In this document: positions 40,460 to 51,781 of the stretch, in pieces
How positions within the stretch are numbered: position 1 is the stretch's first letter
Layout of the letters: the number at the start of each line of letters is the position of its first letter
Assembly (NCBI GenBank): GCA_905198125.1
Contig: CAJKBH010000017.1
Span: 5,066-69,065, forward strand
Direction: 5' to 3'
From: an uncultured Porphyromonadaceae bacterium
GTDB lineage: Bacteria > Bacteroidota > Bacteroidia > Bacteroidales > Muribaculaceae
Length of the DNA stretch: 64,000 nucleotides
The notes under the pieces: generated by a model
The model's input: only the letters and a program-made list of their open reading frames with translations
What the model was told of the DNA's origin: nothing
Databases searched by the model: none
Program-made: the position numbers and the translations under genes

Positions 40460-41986
40460 TTACTCCCACTCGATGGTGGCCGGTGGCTTGGAGGAGATGT
40501 CGTAGACTACGCGGTTCACGCCGCGCACCTTGTTGATGATCTCGTTGCTGACCTTGGCTAAGAGCTCGTAGGGGAGGTGGACCCAGTCGGCGGTCATGCC
40601 GTCGGTGGAAATGACTGCGCGCAGCGCGACGCAGTTCTCGTACGTGCGCTCGTCGCCCATCACGCCTACGCTCTGCACGGGCAGCAGCATCACGCCGGCC
40701 TGCCATACCTTGTCGTACCAGCCGGACTGACGCAGGTTGTCGATGAAGATCTTGTCGGCGGCCTGAAGCACCTGTACCTTATGCGGTGTGATGTCGCCGA
40801 GGATGCGGATGCCGAGTCCCGGTCCCGGGAAGGGATGACGGCCAATCAGGTTCTGGTCGATGCCCAACGCGCGTCCCACGCGGCGCACCTCGTCCTTGAA
40901 CAGCAGACGCAGCGGTTCCACCACCTGCAGGTTCATCTCCTTAGGCAGTCCGCCCACGTTGTGGTGAGACTTGATGGTGGCCGACGGTCCCTTGACCGAG
41001 CAGCTCTCTATCACGTCGGGATAGATGGTGCCCTGACCCAGCCAGCGGGCGTTCTCCTCCTTCTTCGCCTCGGCGTTGAACACCTCGACGAAGTCGCGGC
41101 CTATTATCTTGCGCTTCTGTTCAGGTTCGGTAACGCCCTTCAGGTCGTTGTAGAAACGCTCGGAAGCGTCCACGCCCGTCACGTTCAGGCCCATGCCCTG
41201 ATACGATGCAAGCACGTCCTCGAACTCGTTGGCGCGCAGCAGACCGTTGTTGACGAATATGCAGTGCAGGTTGTGTCCGATGGCCTTGTGCAGCAGCACG
41301 GCGGCCACGGTGGAATCCACGCCGCCCGACAGACCCATTATCACCTTGTCGTCGCCGATCTTCTCCTTAAGCTCGGCCACCGTGGAGTCGATGAACGAGG
41401 CGGGGCTCCATGTGCCGGCGCATCCGCAGATGTCCATCACGAAGTTGGACAGCAGTTTCGGGCCGTCTGTTGAGTGGAACACTTCGGGGTGGAACTGGAT
41501 GCCCCATGTCATCTCGCCGCCGATGTGGTATGCGGCATACTTCACGTCCTCGGTCGAGCCTATCACCTCGTAGTTGGCGGGAACGGAGGTGATGGAGTCG
41601 CCGTGGCTCATCCACACCTGCGTGGGCGAGGGGAGGCCGTGCATCAGCGGGTCCTCGGGAGCCACGACGCTGAGCATGGCGCGGCCATACTCGCGGCTCG
41701 GAGCGCCCTCGACCTCACCGCCGTAGGCGTAGGCCAGGTACTGCGCGCCGTAGCATACGCCCAGCAGCGGCAGCTTGCCTTTGATCTGCGACAGGTCGGG
41801 CTTCGGCGCGTCCTCGTCGCGAACCGACGCCGGGCTGCCCGACAGTATCACTCCCTTCACGTCCGCGTCAATCTCCGGCATGTGGTTGAAGGGATGGATC
41901 TCGCAATACACGTTCAGCTCGCGCACGCGGCGCGCTATGAGCTGGGTGTACTGTGAGCCAAAGTCCAATATCAGAATTTTTTCCAT
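40460..41986 (-). CDS. guaA: GMP synthase (glutamine-hydrolysing)
   Basis: 508 aa. It converts XMP, glutamine and ATP to GMP. The N-terminal class I amidotransferase has the catalytic Cys78 in LLGVCYGAQYLA and His-Glu in FHPEVFHS near 170; the ATP pyrophosphatase domain has the P-loop LSGGVDSTVAAVLLHKAIG; the C-terminus ends in IEWE as usual. Last gene of the leftward purine cluster, 19 bp after guaB. Confidence 0.98.
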   Translation of the reverse strand: MEKILILDFGSQYTQLIARRVRELNVYCEIHPFNHMPEIDADVKGVILSGSPASVRDEDAPKPDLSQIKGKLPLLGVCYGAQYLAYAYGGEVEGAPSREYGRAMLSVVAPEDPLMHGLPSPTQVWMSHGDSITSVPANYEVIGSTEDVKYAAYHIGGEMTWGIQFHPEVFHSTDGPKLLSNFVMDICGCAGTWSPASFIDSTVAELKEKIGDDKVIMGLSGGVDSTVAAVLLHKAIGHNLHCIFVNNGLLRANEFEDVLASYQGMGLNVTGVDASERFYNDLKGVTEPEQKRKIIGRDFVEVFNAEAKKEENARWLGQGTIYPDVIESCSVKGPSATIKSHHNVGGLPKEMNLQVVEPLRLLFKDEVRRVGRALGIDQNLIGRHPFPGPGLGIRILGDITPHKVQVLQAADKIFIDNLRQSGWYDKVWQAGVMLLPVQSVGVMGDERTYENCVALRAVISTDGMTADWVHLPYELLAKVSNEIINKVRGVNRVVYDISSKPPATIEWE

Positions 41987-42005
41987 AGGAATATGTTCTT
42001 AAAGA

Positions 42006-43481
42006 TTATCCCTCGCCGCGCGAGTAGTTGGGAGCCTCCTTGGTGATGGTCACGTCGTGGGGATGGTTCTCGACCACGGCAGCCGAAGTGATTCTCACGA
42101 ACTTGGCCTCGTGGAGGGCGTCGATGTTCTTGGCGCCTACATAACCCATGCCTGAGCGGAGGCCGCCGATGAGCTGATAGACAGTCTCGCCGAGCGTTCC
42201 CTTGTAAGGAACGCGGGCCACGATGCCCTCGGGCACCAGCTTGGAGGCGTCGCATGTCTCGCCCTGGAAGTAGCGGTCCTTGGAACCGGCCTGCATGGCC
42301 TCGACGGAACCCATGCCTCGGTATGCCTTGAACTTACGTCCGTTGTAGATGATGGTCTCGCCGGGAGATTCCTCCACGCCGGCAAACATGGAACCCATCA
42401 TCACGCAGTCGCCGCCGGCTGCAAGAGCCTTGACGATGTCGCCCGAATAGCGGAGACCGCCGTCGGCGATTACAGGCACGCCATACTTATGTGCGGCCTG
42501 AGCTGCGTCGAAGATGGCCGTGAGCTGAGGCACGCCCACACCGGCCACGATGCGCGTGGTGCAGATGGAGCCAGGGCCGATGCCCACCTTGATGCCGTCG
42601 GCGCCGGCCTTGACCAGATATTCGGCGGCCTCGGCGGTGGCGATGTTACCCACGACTACGTCGATTGTGGGGAATTTCTCCTTCACAGCCTTGAGCGTGC
42701 GGATCACGTTGGCCGAATGACCGTGTGCCGTGTCAATCACCACGGCGTCCACGCCATTCTCCACCAATGCCTCGACGCGCTTCAGCACGTCGCCGGTCAC
42801 GCCCACGCCCGCAGCCACGCGCAGACGTCCCTTGGCATCCTTGCAGGCGCGCGGATACTGGGCTATTTTCGTGATGTCGCGGTATGTGATGAGGCCCACC
42901 AGACGGTTCTCCTTGTCCACCACGGGCAGCTTCTCGATCTTGTTCTGCAGCAGGATCTTCTTGGCTTCGTCCAGGTCGGTCTTGTCGGTGGTGATGAGCT
43001 TGTCGGAAGTCATGATCTTCTCCACCGGCACGTTGAGGTCGGACTGGAAGCGGAGGTCACGGTTGGTGATGATGCCTATCAGGTGGTTCTCGTCGTCCAC
43101 CACGGGGATGCCGCCGATGCGGTTCTCGCGCATCAGGCGCAGGGCCTGGGCCACGGTGGCCTCCTTGGTGATGGTGATGGGGTCGTAGATCATACCCGAG
43201 TCGGCACGTTTCACCTTGCGCACCTGTGCGGCCTGGTCGGCGATGGACATATTCTTATGAATCACGCCGATACCGCCCTCGCGGGCGATTGCGATGGCCA
43301 TGGGGGCCTCGGTCACGGTGTCCATGGCGGCGGACACCATCGGTATCTGAAGCTCGATGTTACGCGAGAATCGCGATTTGAGCTGCACCAGGTTCGGGGT
43401 CACCTCCGAATATGCCGGTATCAGCAGCACGTCGTCGAAGGTGAAGCCTTCCTGGGCTATTTTCTCTGATTGGAATGACAT
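42006..43481 (-). CDS. guaB: IMP dehydrogenase
   Basis: 491 aa. It oxidises IMP to XMP with NAD, the rate-limiting step to GMP. The N-terminal FDDVLLIPAYS is standard, two CBS domains lie at about residues 95-205 (RENRIGGIPVVDD, LQNKIEKLPVVDK), and the catalytic Cys is in GIGPGSICTTRIVAGVGVPQ. It lies 7 bp after purA and before guaA, so AMP and GMP branches are in one transcript. Confidence 0.98.
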   Translation of the reverse strand: MSFQSEKIAQEGFTFDDVLLIPAYSEVTPNLVQLKSRFSRNIELQIPMVSAAMDTVTEAPMAIAIAREGGIGVIHKNMSIADQAAQVRKVKRADSGMIYDPITITKEATVAQALRLMRENRIGGIPVVDDENHLIGIITNRDLRFQSDLNVPVEKIMTSDKLITTDKTDLDEAKKILLQNKIEKLPVVDKENRLVGLITYRDITKIAQYPRACKDAKGRLRVAAGVGVTGDVLKRVEALVENGVDAVVIDTAHGHSANVIRTLKAVKEKFPTIDVVVGNIATAEAAEYLVKAGADGIKVGIGPGSICTTRIVAGVGVPQLTAIFDAAQAAHKYGVPVIADGGLRYSGDIVKALAAGGDCVMMGSMFAGVEESPGETIIYNGRKFKAYRGMGSVEAMQAGSKDRYFQGETCDASKLVPEGIVARVPYKGTLGETVYQLIGGLRSGMGYVGAKNIDALHEAKFVRITSAAVVENHPHDVTITKEAPNYSRGEG

Positions 43482-43488
43482 GGCGGGC

Positions 43489-44787
43489 TTATTTAATGAA
43501 TTCTTGTAATGCGGGAGAGGTGATGAAAGTCTGGGTGCGGTCCGGGCCGACGGAAACGAGTCCGACAGGCACTCCGGTCAGCTCCTTGATGGTCTCGAGA
43601 TACTTCTTGGCGTTCTCGGGCAAGTCCTCGTAGCGGGTCACGCCGGTTATGTCCTCCTTCCAGCCGGGAAGTTCCACGAACACGGGCTTGACGCGTTCCA
43701 GCGCGGCGATGGTGGCCGGCGGATTCTCTATCATCTTGCCGTCCAGCTCATAGCCTTTGCAGATCTTGAGGGTATCGATGCCGCTGAGCACGTCGAGCAG
43801 CGTGATGGCCCAGTTGGTGATGCCGGCTAATTGCGCTGTGTAGCGGGCCACCTGCGCGTCGAGCCAGCCCACACGGCGCGGACGACCGGTTACGGTGCCG
43901 TATTCATGGCCGCGCTCGCGGATGCCGTCGCCTATCTCGTCGTGCAGCTCGGTGGGGAAGGGACCCTCGCCCACGCGGGTGCAGTAAGCCTTCAGCACTC
44001 CTGCCACGGTACCGATGTGCTGCGGGGCGATACCGGCGCCTACAGGCACGGAAGCCGACGACGGCGTGGAGGATGTGACGTAGGGATACGTGCCGTGGTC
44101 GATGCAGAGCATCATGCCCTGCGCGCCCTCGAACAGGATGTGGCCGTCCCCCTTGAGGTGACGGTTTACCAATGCCGACGTATCGGTTATCATGTGGCCG
44201 ATCTGACGGGCTATCTCCATATACTGGTCGTAAACCTGGTCGACGTCGAATTCAGGCAGACCGAGAGCCTTCAGTTCCGGATTCTTGACAGCCAACGCGG
44301 CCTCGAGACGCTTGCGGAAATATGCGGGTTCCTGAAGGTCGCCGATGCGGAGGCCGATGCGCGAATACTTGTCGGCATAAGCCGGGCCGATGCCGTTCTT
44401 GGTGGTGCCGATCAGGTCGGAGCCGCGGTTGCCCTCGTAAGCGCCGTCCAGTACGGAATGCCACGGCATCACCATCGCGGCGCGGTCGGAGATGTACATC
44501 TTATAGTCGGTCACACCCTCGTCTGCCAGCTTCTTCAGCTCGGCCACTACCGATACGGGATTCACCACCATGCCGTTGCCCATCACGTTGATGGTCTCGG
44601 GGTTGAATATGCCCGACGGAATGGAGCGCAGGCTGTGCTTGCGGCCGTCGAACATCACGGAGTGGCCCGCGTTGTTGCCGCCCTGGTAGCGCACCACCAT
44701 GTCGGCGTGGCTCGCGAAGTAGTCGGTGATTTTACCTTTGCCTTCGTCTCCCCACTGGGAGCCGAGTACAACTAATGTCTTTGCCAT
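43489..44787 (-). CDS. purA: Adenylosuccinate synthetase
   Basis: 432 aa. It joins IMP and aspartate with GTP to adenylosuccinate. The GTP P-loop is GSQWGDEGKGKITDYFA at residues 9-25; QGGNNAGHSV and GTTKNGIGPAY are further family motifs. Normal length. It follows purB by 19 bp. Confidence 0.98.
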   Translation of the reverse strand: MAKTLVVLGSQWGDEGKGKITDYFASHADMVVRYQGGNNAGHSVMFDGRKHSLRSIPSGIFNPETINVMGNGMVVNPVSVVAELKKLADEGVTDYKMYISDRAAMVMPWHSVLDGAYEGNRGSDLIGTTKNGIGPAYADKYSRIGLRIGDLQEPAYFRKRLEAALAVKNPELKALGLPEFDVDQVYDQYMEIARQIGHMITDTSALVNRHLKGDGHILFEGAQGMMLCIDHGTYPYVTSSTPSSASVPVGAGIAPQHIGTVAGVLKAYCTRVGEGPFPTELHDEIGDGIRERGHEYGTVTGRPRRVGWLDAQVARYTAQLAGITNWAITLLDVLSGIDTLKICKGYELDGKMIENPPATIAALERVKPVFVELPGWKEDITGVTRYEDLPENAKKYLETIKELTGVPVGLVSVGPDRTQTFITSPALQEFIK

Positions 44788-44806
44788 TGTATTGATTAGA
44801 AAAGGG

Positions 44807-46108
<1,302 letters not shown>

Positions 46109-46275
46109 TTCTTTTAATTTAGTTGAAAAAGTTGAGAAAGTTTATAAAGTTCAAGATAATAGTGTAGACATTGTATGTTTAGACTTGGTAATATCTTAAC
46201 TCTTTTAACTTTATAAACTTTATAAACTAATTTTCATTAACTTTATAAACTTTACAACCTTTATAAACTACAACA
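46109..46275. repeat. Repeat-rich gap between folD and purB
   Basis: A hairpin related to that at 32031-32084 (AAGATAATA...TGGTAATATCTTAACT, about 46154-46200) is flanked by several ACTTTATAA/TTATAAAGT units (46139-46150 inverted; 46208-46216, 46217-46225, 46239-46247 and a variant at 46258-46266 direct). It may attenuate or process the long purine transcript. No gene is seen. Confidence 0.6.
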
Positions 46276-47124
46276 TTACTTTACACGGTTCAGATAGCAT
46301 TCCAGCGTGTTCTCCATGAGGCATGCGCGCGTCATGGGTCCTACGCCGCCGGGTACGGGGGTGATGAGCAGCGCGGCGTCCTTGACGGCGTCGAAGTCCA
46401 CGTCGCCCACCAGTTTGCCCGTCTCCGGGTCGCGGTTGATTCCCACGTCAATCACGGTGACGCCCGGCTTCACGAAGTCGGCGCCGGCGAAGCGGGGACG
46501 TCCTACGGCCACAACCAGGATGTCGGCCTGCGCGGCAATCTGCGGCAGGTTGCGCGTGCGGCTGTGGGCCATGGTCACGGTGGCGTTGCGGTCCAGCAGC
46601 ATCTTGGCCATGGGCAGGCCCACGATATTGCTACGGCCTATCACCACGGCGTTCTTGCCCTCGATCTCCACGTGGTGCTCGTCCAGCATCTTCATGATGC
46701 CCTTCGGGGTGCAGGGAGCCACGCAGGGGCGCTTCTGCCACAGGGCGGCCACATTGAGCGGGTGAAAGCCGTCCACATCCTTCTCGGCGCTGATGGCCTC
46801 GATAACGCGGTCCTCGTTGATGTGCTTCGGCACGGGGAGCTGCACTAAGATGCCGTCAACCTCCGGGTCATCGTTCAGACGCTGTATTTCGCTTAACAGT
46901 TCCTCCTCGGTAGTGCTTTCAGGCAGACGCAGAGTCGTGCTCCTGAAGCCGCACTGCTCGGCGTCCTTCCCCTTGGACTTGACATACGATTGCGAGGCGG
47001 GATCCTCGCCCACCAGTATCACGGCCAGGTGAGGCGCGCGGCCATACTTGGCGACACACTCCTGCACCTTGGCGGCTACTTCCTCCTTGGTGGCCTTGGC
47101 CAATGCTTTTCCGTCTATATTCAT
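46276..47124 (-). CDS. folD: Methylenetetrahydrofolate dehydrogenase/cyclohydrolase
   Basis: 282 aa. It interconverts methylene-, methenyl- and 10-formyl-THF; the last is the formyl donor for PurH. Family motifs: YVKSKGKDAEQCGF (with catalytic Lys), ILVQLPVPKHI, CVAPCTPKGIMKML and VVIGRSNIVGLPMA. It follows purD by 3 bp, linking one-carbon supply to purine synthesis. Confidence 0.97.
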   Translation of the reverse strand: MNIDGKALAKATKEEVAAKVQECVAKYGRAPHLAVILVGEDPASQSYVKSKGKDAEQCGFRSTTLRLPESTTEEELLSEIQRLNDDPEVDGILVQLPVPKHINEDRVIEAISAEKDVDGFHPLNVAALWQKRPCVAPCTPKGIMKMLDEHHVEIEGKNAVVIGRSNIVGLPMAKMLLDRNATVTMAHSRTRNLPQIAAQADILVVAVGRPRFAGADFVKPGVTVIDVGINRDPETGKLVGDVDFDAVKDAALLITPVPGGVGPMTRACLMENTLECYLNRVK

Positions 47125-47127
47125 TGC

Positions 47128-48393
47128 TTATAATTCGTTACGTGATTCGGCGGCGCCGATGTCGCTGCGGTAGAATAATCCCTGAGAGTTTTCGGCCACT
47201 GTCCTGGCGTCCTTCAGAGCCTTGGCGCGGGCCTCGGAGAGTGTGGCGCCGGAATCGGTGACCATCAGCACGCGGCCTCCGGCCGATACGAGCCGGTCGC
47301 CGTCCATCTTGGTGCCCATGTGGAACACCTTGCCCTCAGTCTGTTCAAGACCACCCAGGGGCAGTCCCTTGGGGTAGGAGCCGGGATAGCCGTCGGCAGC
47401 CAATACGATGCCGAGGCGCGTCTCGGGACTCCACTCGATGTCGAAGTCCTTGCCGTCCAGCACGGCCTCAAACACCTTATATATATCCGACTGCATACGG
47501 GGCAGCACCACCTCGGTCTCGGGGTCGCCGAAACGGGCGTTGAACTCTATCACCTTAGGCACGCCGTTGTTGAGGATAAGACCACCGTACAGCACGCCGG
47601 TAAAGGGCATCCCCTCATCAGCCATGGCTTTGGCCACGGGGAGCATGATTGTGTCGAGTGCCGTCTGACGGATCTCGTCGGTGACGAAAGGCACGGGTGA
47701 ATAAGCACCCATACCGCCCGTGTTGGGACCGCGGTCGTTGTCGAAGGCACGCTTATGGTCGCGGGCTATGGCTAAGGGATATACCTTCGGGCCGTTGACC
47801 AGACACATGAACGAGAACTCCGGACCGTCCAGGAATTCCTCTACAACCACGCGTCCCTTGCCGAACTCGTCGTCAAGCAGCATATTGCGCAGCGCGGCCT
47901 CGGCCTCCTCGTGACTCTGGGCCACTACCACTCCCTTGCCGGCGGCAAGGCCGTCGTACTTGATGACCGAGCGTTCGGGACCGGCCAACACATACTGCAG
48001 CGCCTCGTCGAAATCGTCGAAGGTGCGTGATGCAGCCGTCGGTATGTTGTGACGCGCCATCAGTTCCTTGGCGAACGCCTTGGACGACTCTATCTGCGCG
48101 GCGGCCTTGGTGGGGCCGAAGATGCGCAGACCGCGCTTGCGGAACTCGTCGACGATACCGGCTGCCAGGGGCACCTCGGGGCCGACCACGGTCAGCGATA
48201 CCGAGGCATCGGTGGCGAAGCGCGCCAGGTCGTTGATGTCGGTGACGGGAATGGACACCGGCGTGGCCGCCGTGTCGATGCCCGCGTTGCCCGGAGCGCA
48301 GTATATACGGCCCACGCTCTCCGAACGCTTCAGTGCATCGACTATGGCGTGCTCGCGTCCGCCGCTTCCTATTACCAATACGTTGTAAGTCAT
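47128..48393 (-). CDS. purD: Phosphoribosylamine-glycine ligase (GAR synthetase)
   Basis: 421 aa from ATG 48393 (MTYNVLVIGSGGREHAIVDA). A longer frame to 48648 reads into purH antisense-like sequence and is not credible. It forms GAR from phosphoribosylamine, glycine and ATP. ATP-grasp features: YDGLAAGKGVVVA, EEFLDGPEFSFM and PNTGGMGAYSP, then FNARFGDPETEVVL. It lies 16 bp after purH. Confidence 0.98.
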   Translation of the reverse strand: MTYNVLVIGSGGREHAIVDALKRSESVGRIYCAPGNAGIDTAATPVSIPVTDINDLARFATDASVSLTVVGPEVPLAAGIVDEFRKRGLRIFGPTKAAAQIESSKAFAKELMARHNIPTAASRTFDDFDEALQYVLAGPERSVIKYDGLAAGKGVVVAQSHEEAEAALRNMLLDDEFGKGRVVVEEFLDGPEFSFMCLVNGPKVYPLAIARDHKRAFDNDRGPNTGGMGAYSPVPFVTDEIRQTALDTIMLPVAKAMADEGMPFTGVLYGGLILNNGVPKVIEFNARFGDPETEVVLPRMQSDIYKVFEAVLDGKDFDIEWSPETRLGIVLAADGYPGSYPKGLPLGGLEQTEGKVFHMGTKMDGDRLVSAGGRVLMVTDSGATLSEARAKALKDARTVAENSQGLFYRSDIGAAESRNEL

Positions 48394-48409
48394 GGTATAA
48401 GGCTGATGA

Positions 48410-49939
48410 TTAGTGTTTGAAATGACGCATGCCGGTGAAAAGCATGGTGATGCCCTTCTCGTCGGCCTTGACGATGGAATCCTTGTCGCGGATGGAGCCG
48501 CCGGGCTGCACGATGGCCGTAACGCCGTAATGCGAAGCCTGCTCCACGGTGTCGTCGAAGGGAAGGAAGCCGTCGGAAGCCAATACCAGGCCTTCGGTGG
48601 CGCCGGCTGCACGGGCCTCCTCAAGTGCGATGGTGGCCGAACCCACACGGTTCATCTGGCCTGCTCCCACGCCGAGTGTGGCGCCGTTCTTAACGACCAC
48701 GATGGCGTTGGACTTCACGTGCTTCACTATCTTCCAGCCGAAGTTGAGGTCAGCCAGTTCCTGTGCGGAAGGCTTGCGCTCGGTCACGCACATCTCGTCG
48801 GTCAGGGTTACGCACTCGGTGTCGGCGTCCTGAACCAAGAGACCGCCCGTAACGCCCGTGTACTTGGGACGCTTGCAGCGGGGTGCCGACATGTCGATCA
48901 CCAGCACGCGCAGGTTCTTCTTGGTGGCCAATACCTCAAGAGCCTCCTCGCTGAACGACGGTGCCATCACGATCTCCAGGAATATGGGCTTCAGACCCAG
49001 GGCTATCTCCTTGGTAACCTCGCGGTTGAACGCCACAATGCCGCCGTAGATGCTGACCTGGTCGGCCTCGTAAGCGCGGGTCCATGCCTCGAGGGCATCC
49101 TTACCGACAGCGGCGCCGCAGGGATTCATGTGCTTCAGCGCGCAGCAGAACGGCTCCGAGAATTCGGATGTGATCTCCAGCGCGGCGTTGGCGTCCTGGA
49201 TGTTGTTGTAGCTCAGTTCCTTGCCCTGGATCTGACGGGCGCCGGCCACGGAGTATGTGCCGGGAACCGCCTCGGCGTAGAACTTTGCCTCCTGATGGGG
49301 ATTCTCGCCGTAACGCAGCGACTGTACCAGGTCGAAGTCCAGGAACAGCTTCTCGTTCAGGCCGGCCTTCATACGCATGTATGTGGCGATATGTGCGTCA
49401 TACTGTGCGGTGTGGGTGTATGCCTTGGCCGACAGCTTGATGCGGGTGTCGATGTCGGTGTTGCCGAAGCGGCGTATCTCGTCCAGCACCACGTCATAGT
49501 CGCCGGGATCGCAGACAACGGTGACTGCGGCGAAGTTCTTGGCGGCGCTGCGGAGCATGGAGGGACCGCCTATGTCGATGTGCTCCACGGCGTCCTCGAG
49601 TGTGCAGCCGGGCTTGGCCACCGTTGCCTCGAAGGGATAGAGGTTTACGCAGACCATGTCGATGGTCTCGATGCCGTTCTCCTTGAGCTGGGCCATGTCG
49701 CCGGGGTTGTCGCGACGGCCCAGCAGACCGCCGTGCACACGGGGATGCAGAGTCTTGACGCGGCCTCCGCATATCTCCGGGAAGCCCGTGACGTCGCTGA
49801 TGCCGGTGGTCTTCACACCGCTGTCCTCAAGCAGCTTCTGTGTGCCGCCCGTGGCGATGATTTCCCATCCTGATTCCACCAGACCCTTGGCGAATTCCAC
49901 CAGGCCTGTCTTATCGCTTACGCTGAATAATGCGCGCAT
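48410..49939 (-). CDS. purH: Bifunctional AICAR transformylase / IMP cyclohydrolase
   Basis: 509 aa. The last two steps to IMP. The IMP cyclohydrolase/MGS-like domain is N-terminal (VSDKTGLVEFAKGL, GGRVKTLHPRVHGGLLGRR). The transformylase domain holds KHMNPCGAAVG with the usual Lys-His, and YGENPHQEAKFY before it. Normal length. Transcribed between purM and purD. Confidence 0.98.
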   Translation of the reverse strand: MRALFSVSDKTGLVEFAKGLVESGWEIIATGGTQKLLEDSGVKTTGISDVTGFPEICGGRVKTLHPRVHGGLLGRRDNPGDMAQLKENGIETIDMVCVNLYPFEATVAKPGCTLEDAVEHIDIGGPSMLRSAAKNFAAVTVVCDPGDYDVVLDEIRRFGNTDIDTRIKLSAKAYTHTAQYDAHIATYMRMKAGLNEKLFLDFDLVQSLRYGENPHQEAKFYAEAVPGTYSVAGARQIQGKELSYNNIQDANAALEITSEFSEPFCCALKHMNPCGAAVGKDALEAWTRAYEADQVSIYGGIVAFNREVTKEIALGLKPIFLEIVMAPSFSEEALEVLATKKNLRVLVIDMSAPRCKRPKYTGVTGGLLVQDADTECVTLTDEMCVTERKPSAQELADLNFGWKIVKHVKSNAIVVVKNGATLGVGAGQMNRVGSATIALEEARAAGATEGLVLASDGFLPFDDTVEQASHYGVTAIVQPGGSIRDKDSIVKADEKGITMLFTGMRHFKH

Positions 49940-49967
49940 TTTTATAATCCTTAATCTAAATTGGTTA

Positions 49968-50993
49968 TTACTTGAATGAAACTCCCGAGCCTTTCACCAC
50001 CTTGCCGATCACGGAGGGCTCCAGGCCCGACTCGCGCAGGGAGGCAAGGGCAGCGTCGGCGTCGGCCGGACTTACAGCCAGCACCATGCCGATGCCCATG
50101 TTGAAGATGTTGAACATCTCGCGGTGGGGTATCTGGCCGTGCTTCTCCAGGAAACGGAATATCGGCAGGATGTTCCAGCTTCCGGGCACAATCTCTGCGC
50201 CGAGTCCGTCGGGGAGGATGCGGGGAATGTTCTCGTCGAAACCGCCGCCAGTGATGTGTGCCACACCGTGTACGCTCACCTTCTTCATCAGGTTCAGCAC
50301 CGGCTTCACATATATCACGGTAGGAGTCAGCAGCACGTTGCCTAAGGGCAGGTCGCCGAGTTCGGGGTAAACCGTATGCAGGTCCAGGTTGGCGTCGGCA
50401 ATGATCTTGCGCACCAGCGAGAAACCGTTGGAATGCACGCCCGACGAGGGGATGCCTATCAGCACGTCGTTTTCGGCCACAAGCGAACCGTCGATCAGGT
50501 TGTCCTTCTCCACGGCGCCCACGGTGAAACCGGCGATGTCATATTCCTCGGGATCGTACATGCCGGGCATCTCGGCGGTCTCGCCGCCCACGAGGGCGCA
50601 GCCTGCCTGGCGGCATCCTTCGGCCACACCGGCCACGATGTCCTCCACCACGGCCGGCTCGTTCTTGCCCACGGCCACGTAATCAAGGAATATCAGGGGC
50701 TCGGCGCCCTGTGCCAGTACGTCGTTGACGCACATGGCCACGGCGTCGATGCCTACCGTGTCGTTCTTGTGCATGGCGAAAGCAAGCTTCAGCTTAGTGC
50801 CCACGCCGTCGGTGCCGCTGACCAATACTGGGTGCTTCATGCCGAGCGCGCCAAGGTCGAACATGCCGCCGAACGAGCCGATGCCGCCCATGCAGCCGAA
50901 ACGGTTGGTGCTCGCCACATGCTTCTTGATGCGGCTTACTACCTCGTATCCGGCCTCCAGATTCACGCCGGAAGCCTCATAATGCTGAGCCAT
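49968..50993 (-). CDS. purM: Phosphoribosylformylglycinamidine cyclo-ligase (AIR synthetase)
   Basis: 341 aa. ATP-dependent ring closure of FGAM to AIR. Motifs: GTDGVGTKLKLAF near 80, GGETAEMPGMY near 155 and VAHITGGGFDENIPRILP near 240. It lies 8 bp after purC. The start MAQHYEASGVNLEAGYEVV is normal for the family. Confidence 0.97.
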   Translation of the reverse strand: MAQHYEASGVNLEAGYEVVSRIKKHVASTNRFGCMGGIGSFGGMFDLGALGMKHPVLVSGTDGVGTKLKLAFAMHKNDTVGIDAVAMCVNDVLAQGAEPLIFLDYVAVGKNEPAVVEDIVAGVAEGCRQAGCALVGGETAEMPGMYDPEEYDIAGFTVGAVEKDNLIDGSLVAENDVLIGIPSSGVHSNGFSLVRKIIADANLDLHTVYPELGDLPLGNVLLTPTVIYVKPVLNLMKKVSVHGVAHITGGGFDENIPRILPDGLGAEIVPGSWNILPIFRFLEKHGQIPHREMFNIFNMGIGMVLAVSPADADAALASLRESGLEPSVIGKVVKGSGVSFK

Positions 50994-51001
50994 ACAGACT
51001 G

Positions 51002-51715
51002 TTATTTGAGAGTTTGCAGACGACTTTCAATCTCCTTGTACGCACCGATCACATCACCCAGGTCGCGACGGAAACGGTCCTTGTCCAGCTTCTTGTTGGT
51101 GTCCTTATCCCACAGACGGCAGGTGTCGGGGCTGATCTCGTCTGCCAGCACGATCTGACCGTCGGATGTCTTGCCGAACTCGATCTTGAAGTCAACCAGC
51201 TTCACGTTGATCTTGTCGAACAGGTCCTTCAGCAGCTCGTTGATGCGGCCCGTCAGGTCGTAGATGGTGTTGAGCTCGTCGTATGTAGCGGCGCCCACAG
51301 CCACGGCGTGGTGGTCGTTGATCAGCGGATCGCCCAGAGCGTCATCCTTGTAGCAGATCTCAAAAATGGTGTTGGGAGCGGGTGTGCCCTCCTCGATGCC
51401 CAGGCGCTTGGCCATGGAGCCGGCGATGATGTTGCGTACTATCACCTCCAGGGGGAAGATCTTCACCTTGCGGCAAACCTGGTCGCGGTCGTTCAGTGTC
51501 TCCACATAGTGGGTGGGGATGCCGGCCTCTTTCAGCTTGTTGAAGATGATGGTCGTGATCTCGTTGTTGTACACGCCCTTGCTGCGAACGATGTCGTGCT
51601 TCAGATTGTTGAATGCCGTGGCGTCGTCCTTGTAGTGGATGATTACCAGGTCGTCGTTGTCGGTGGCATAGACCTGCTTGGCCTTGCCCTCATAAAGCAT
51701 TTCTTTCTGTTCCAT
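51002..51715 (-). CDS. purC: SAICAR synthetase
   Basis: 237 aa. It joins CAIR and aspartate with ATP. Typical: MLYEGKAKQVYATDN at the N-terminus, LEVIVRNIIAGSMAKRLG near 90, and DEISPDTCRLWDKDT near 190. It lies between purM and purL; a 66-bp gap separates it from purL. Confidence 0.98.
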   Translation of the reverse strand: MEQKEMLYEGKAKQVYATDNDDLVIIHYKDDATAFNNLKHDIVRSKGVYNNEITTIIFNKLKEAGIPTHYVETLNDRDQVCRKVKIFPLEVIVRNIIAGSMAKRLGIEEGTPAPNTIFEICYKDDALGDPLINDHHAVAVGAATYDELNTIYDLTGRINELLKDLFDKINVKLVDFKIEFGKTSDGQIVLADEISPDTCRLWDKDTNKKLDKDRFRRDLGDVIGAYKEIESRLQTLK

Positions 51716-51781
51716 TTTTGTATTGTGTTTTAATCGTTTTTTATATTTCCGTATTTATCACTCATCACTTATCACTCATCA

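Noticed and set aside
48413..49873. 486-aa frame on the plus strand opposite purH
   Set aside because: Antisense shadow of purH, low-complexity composition.
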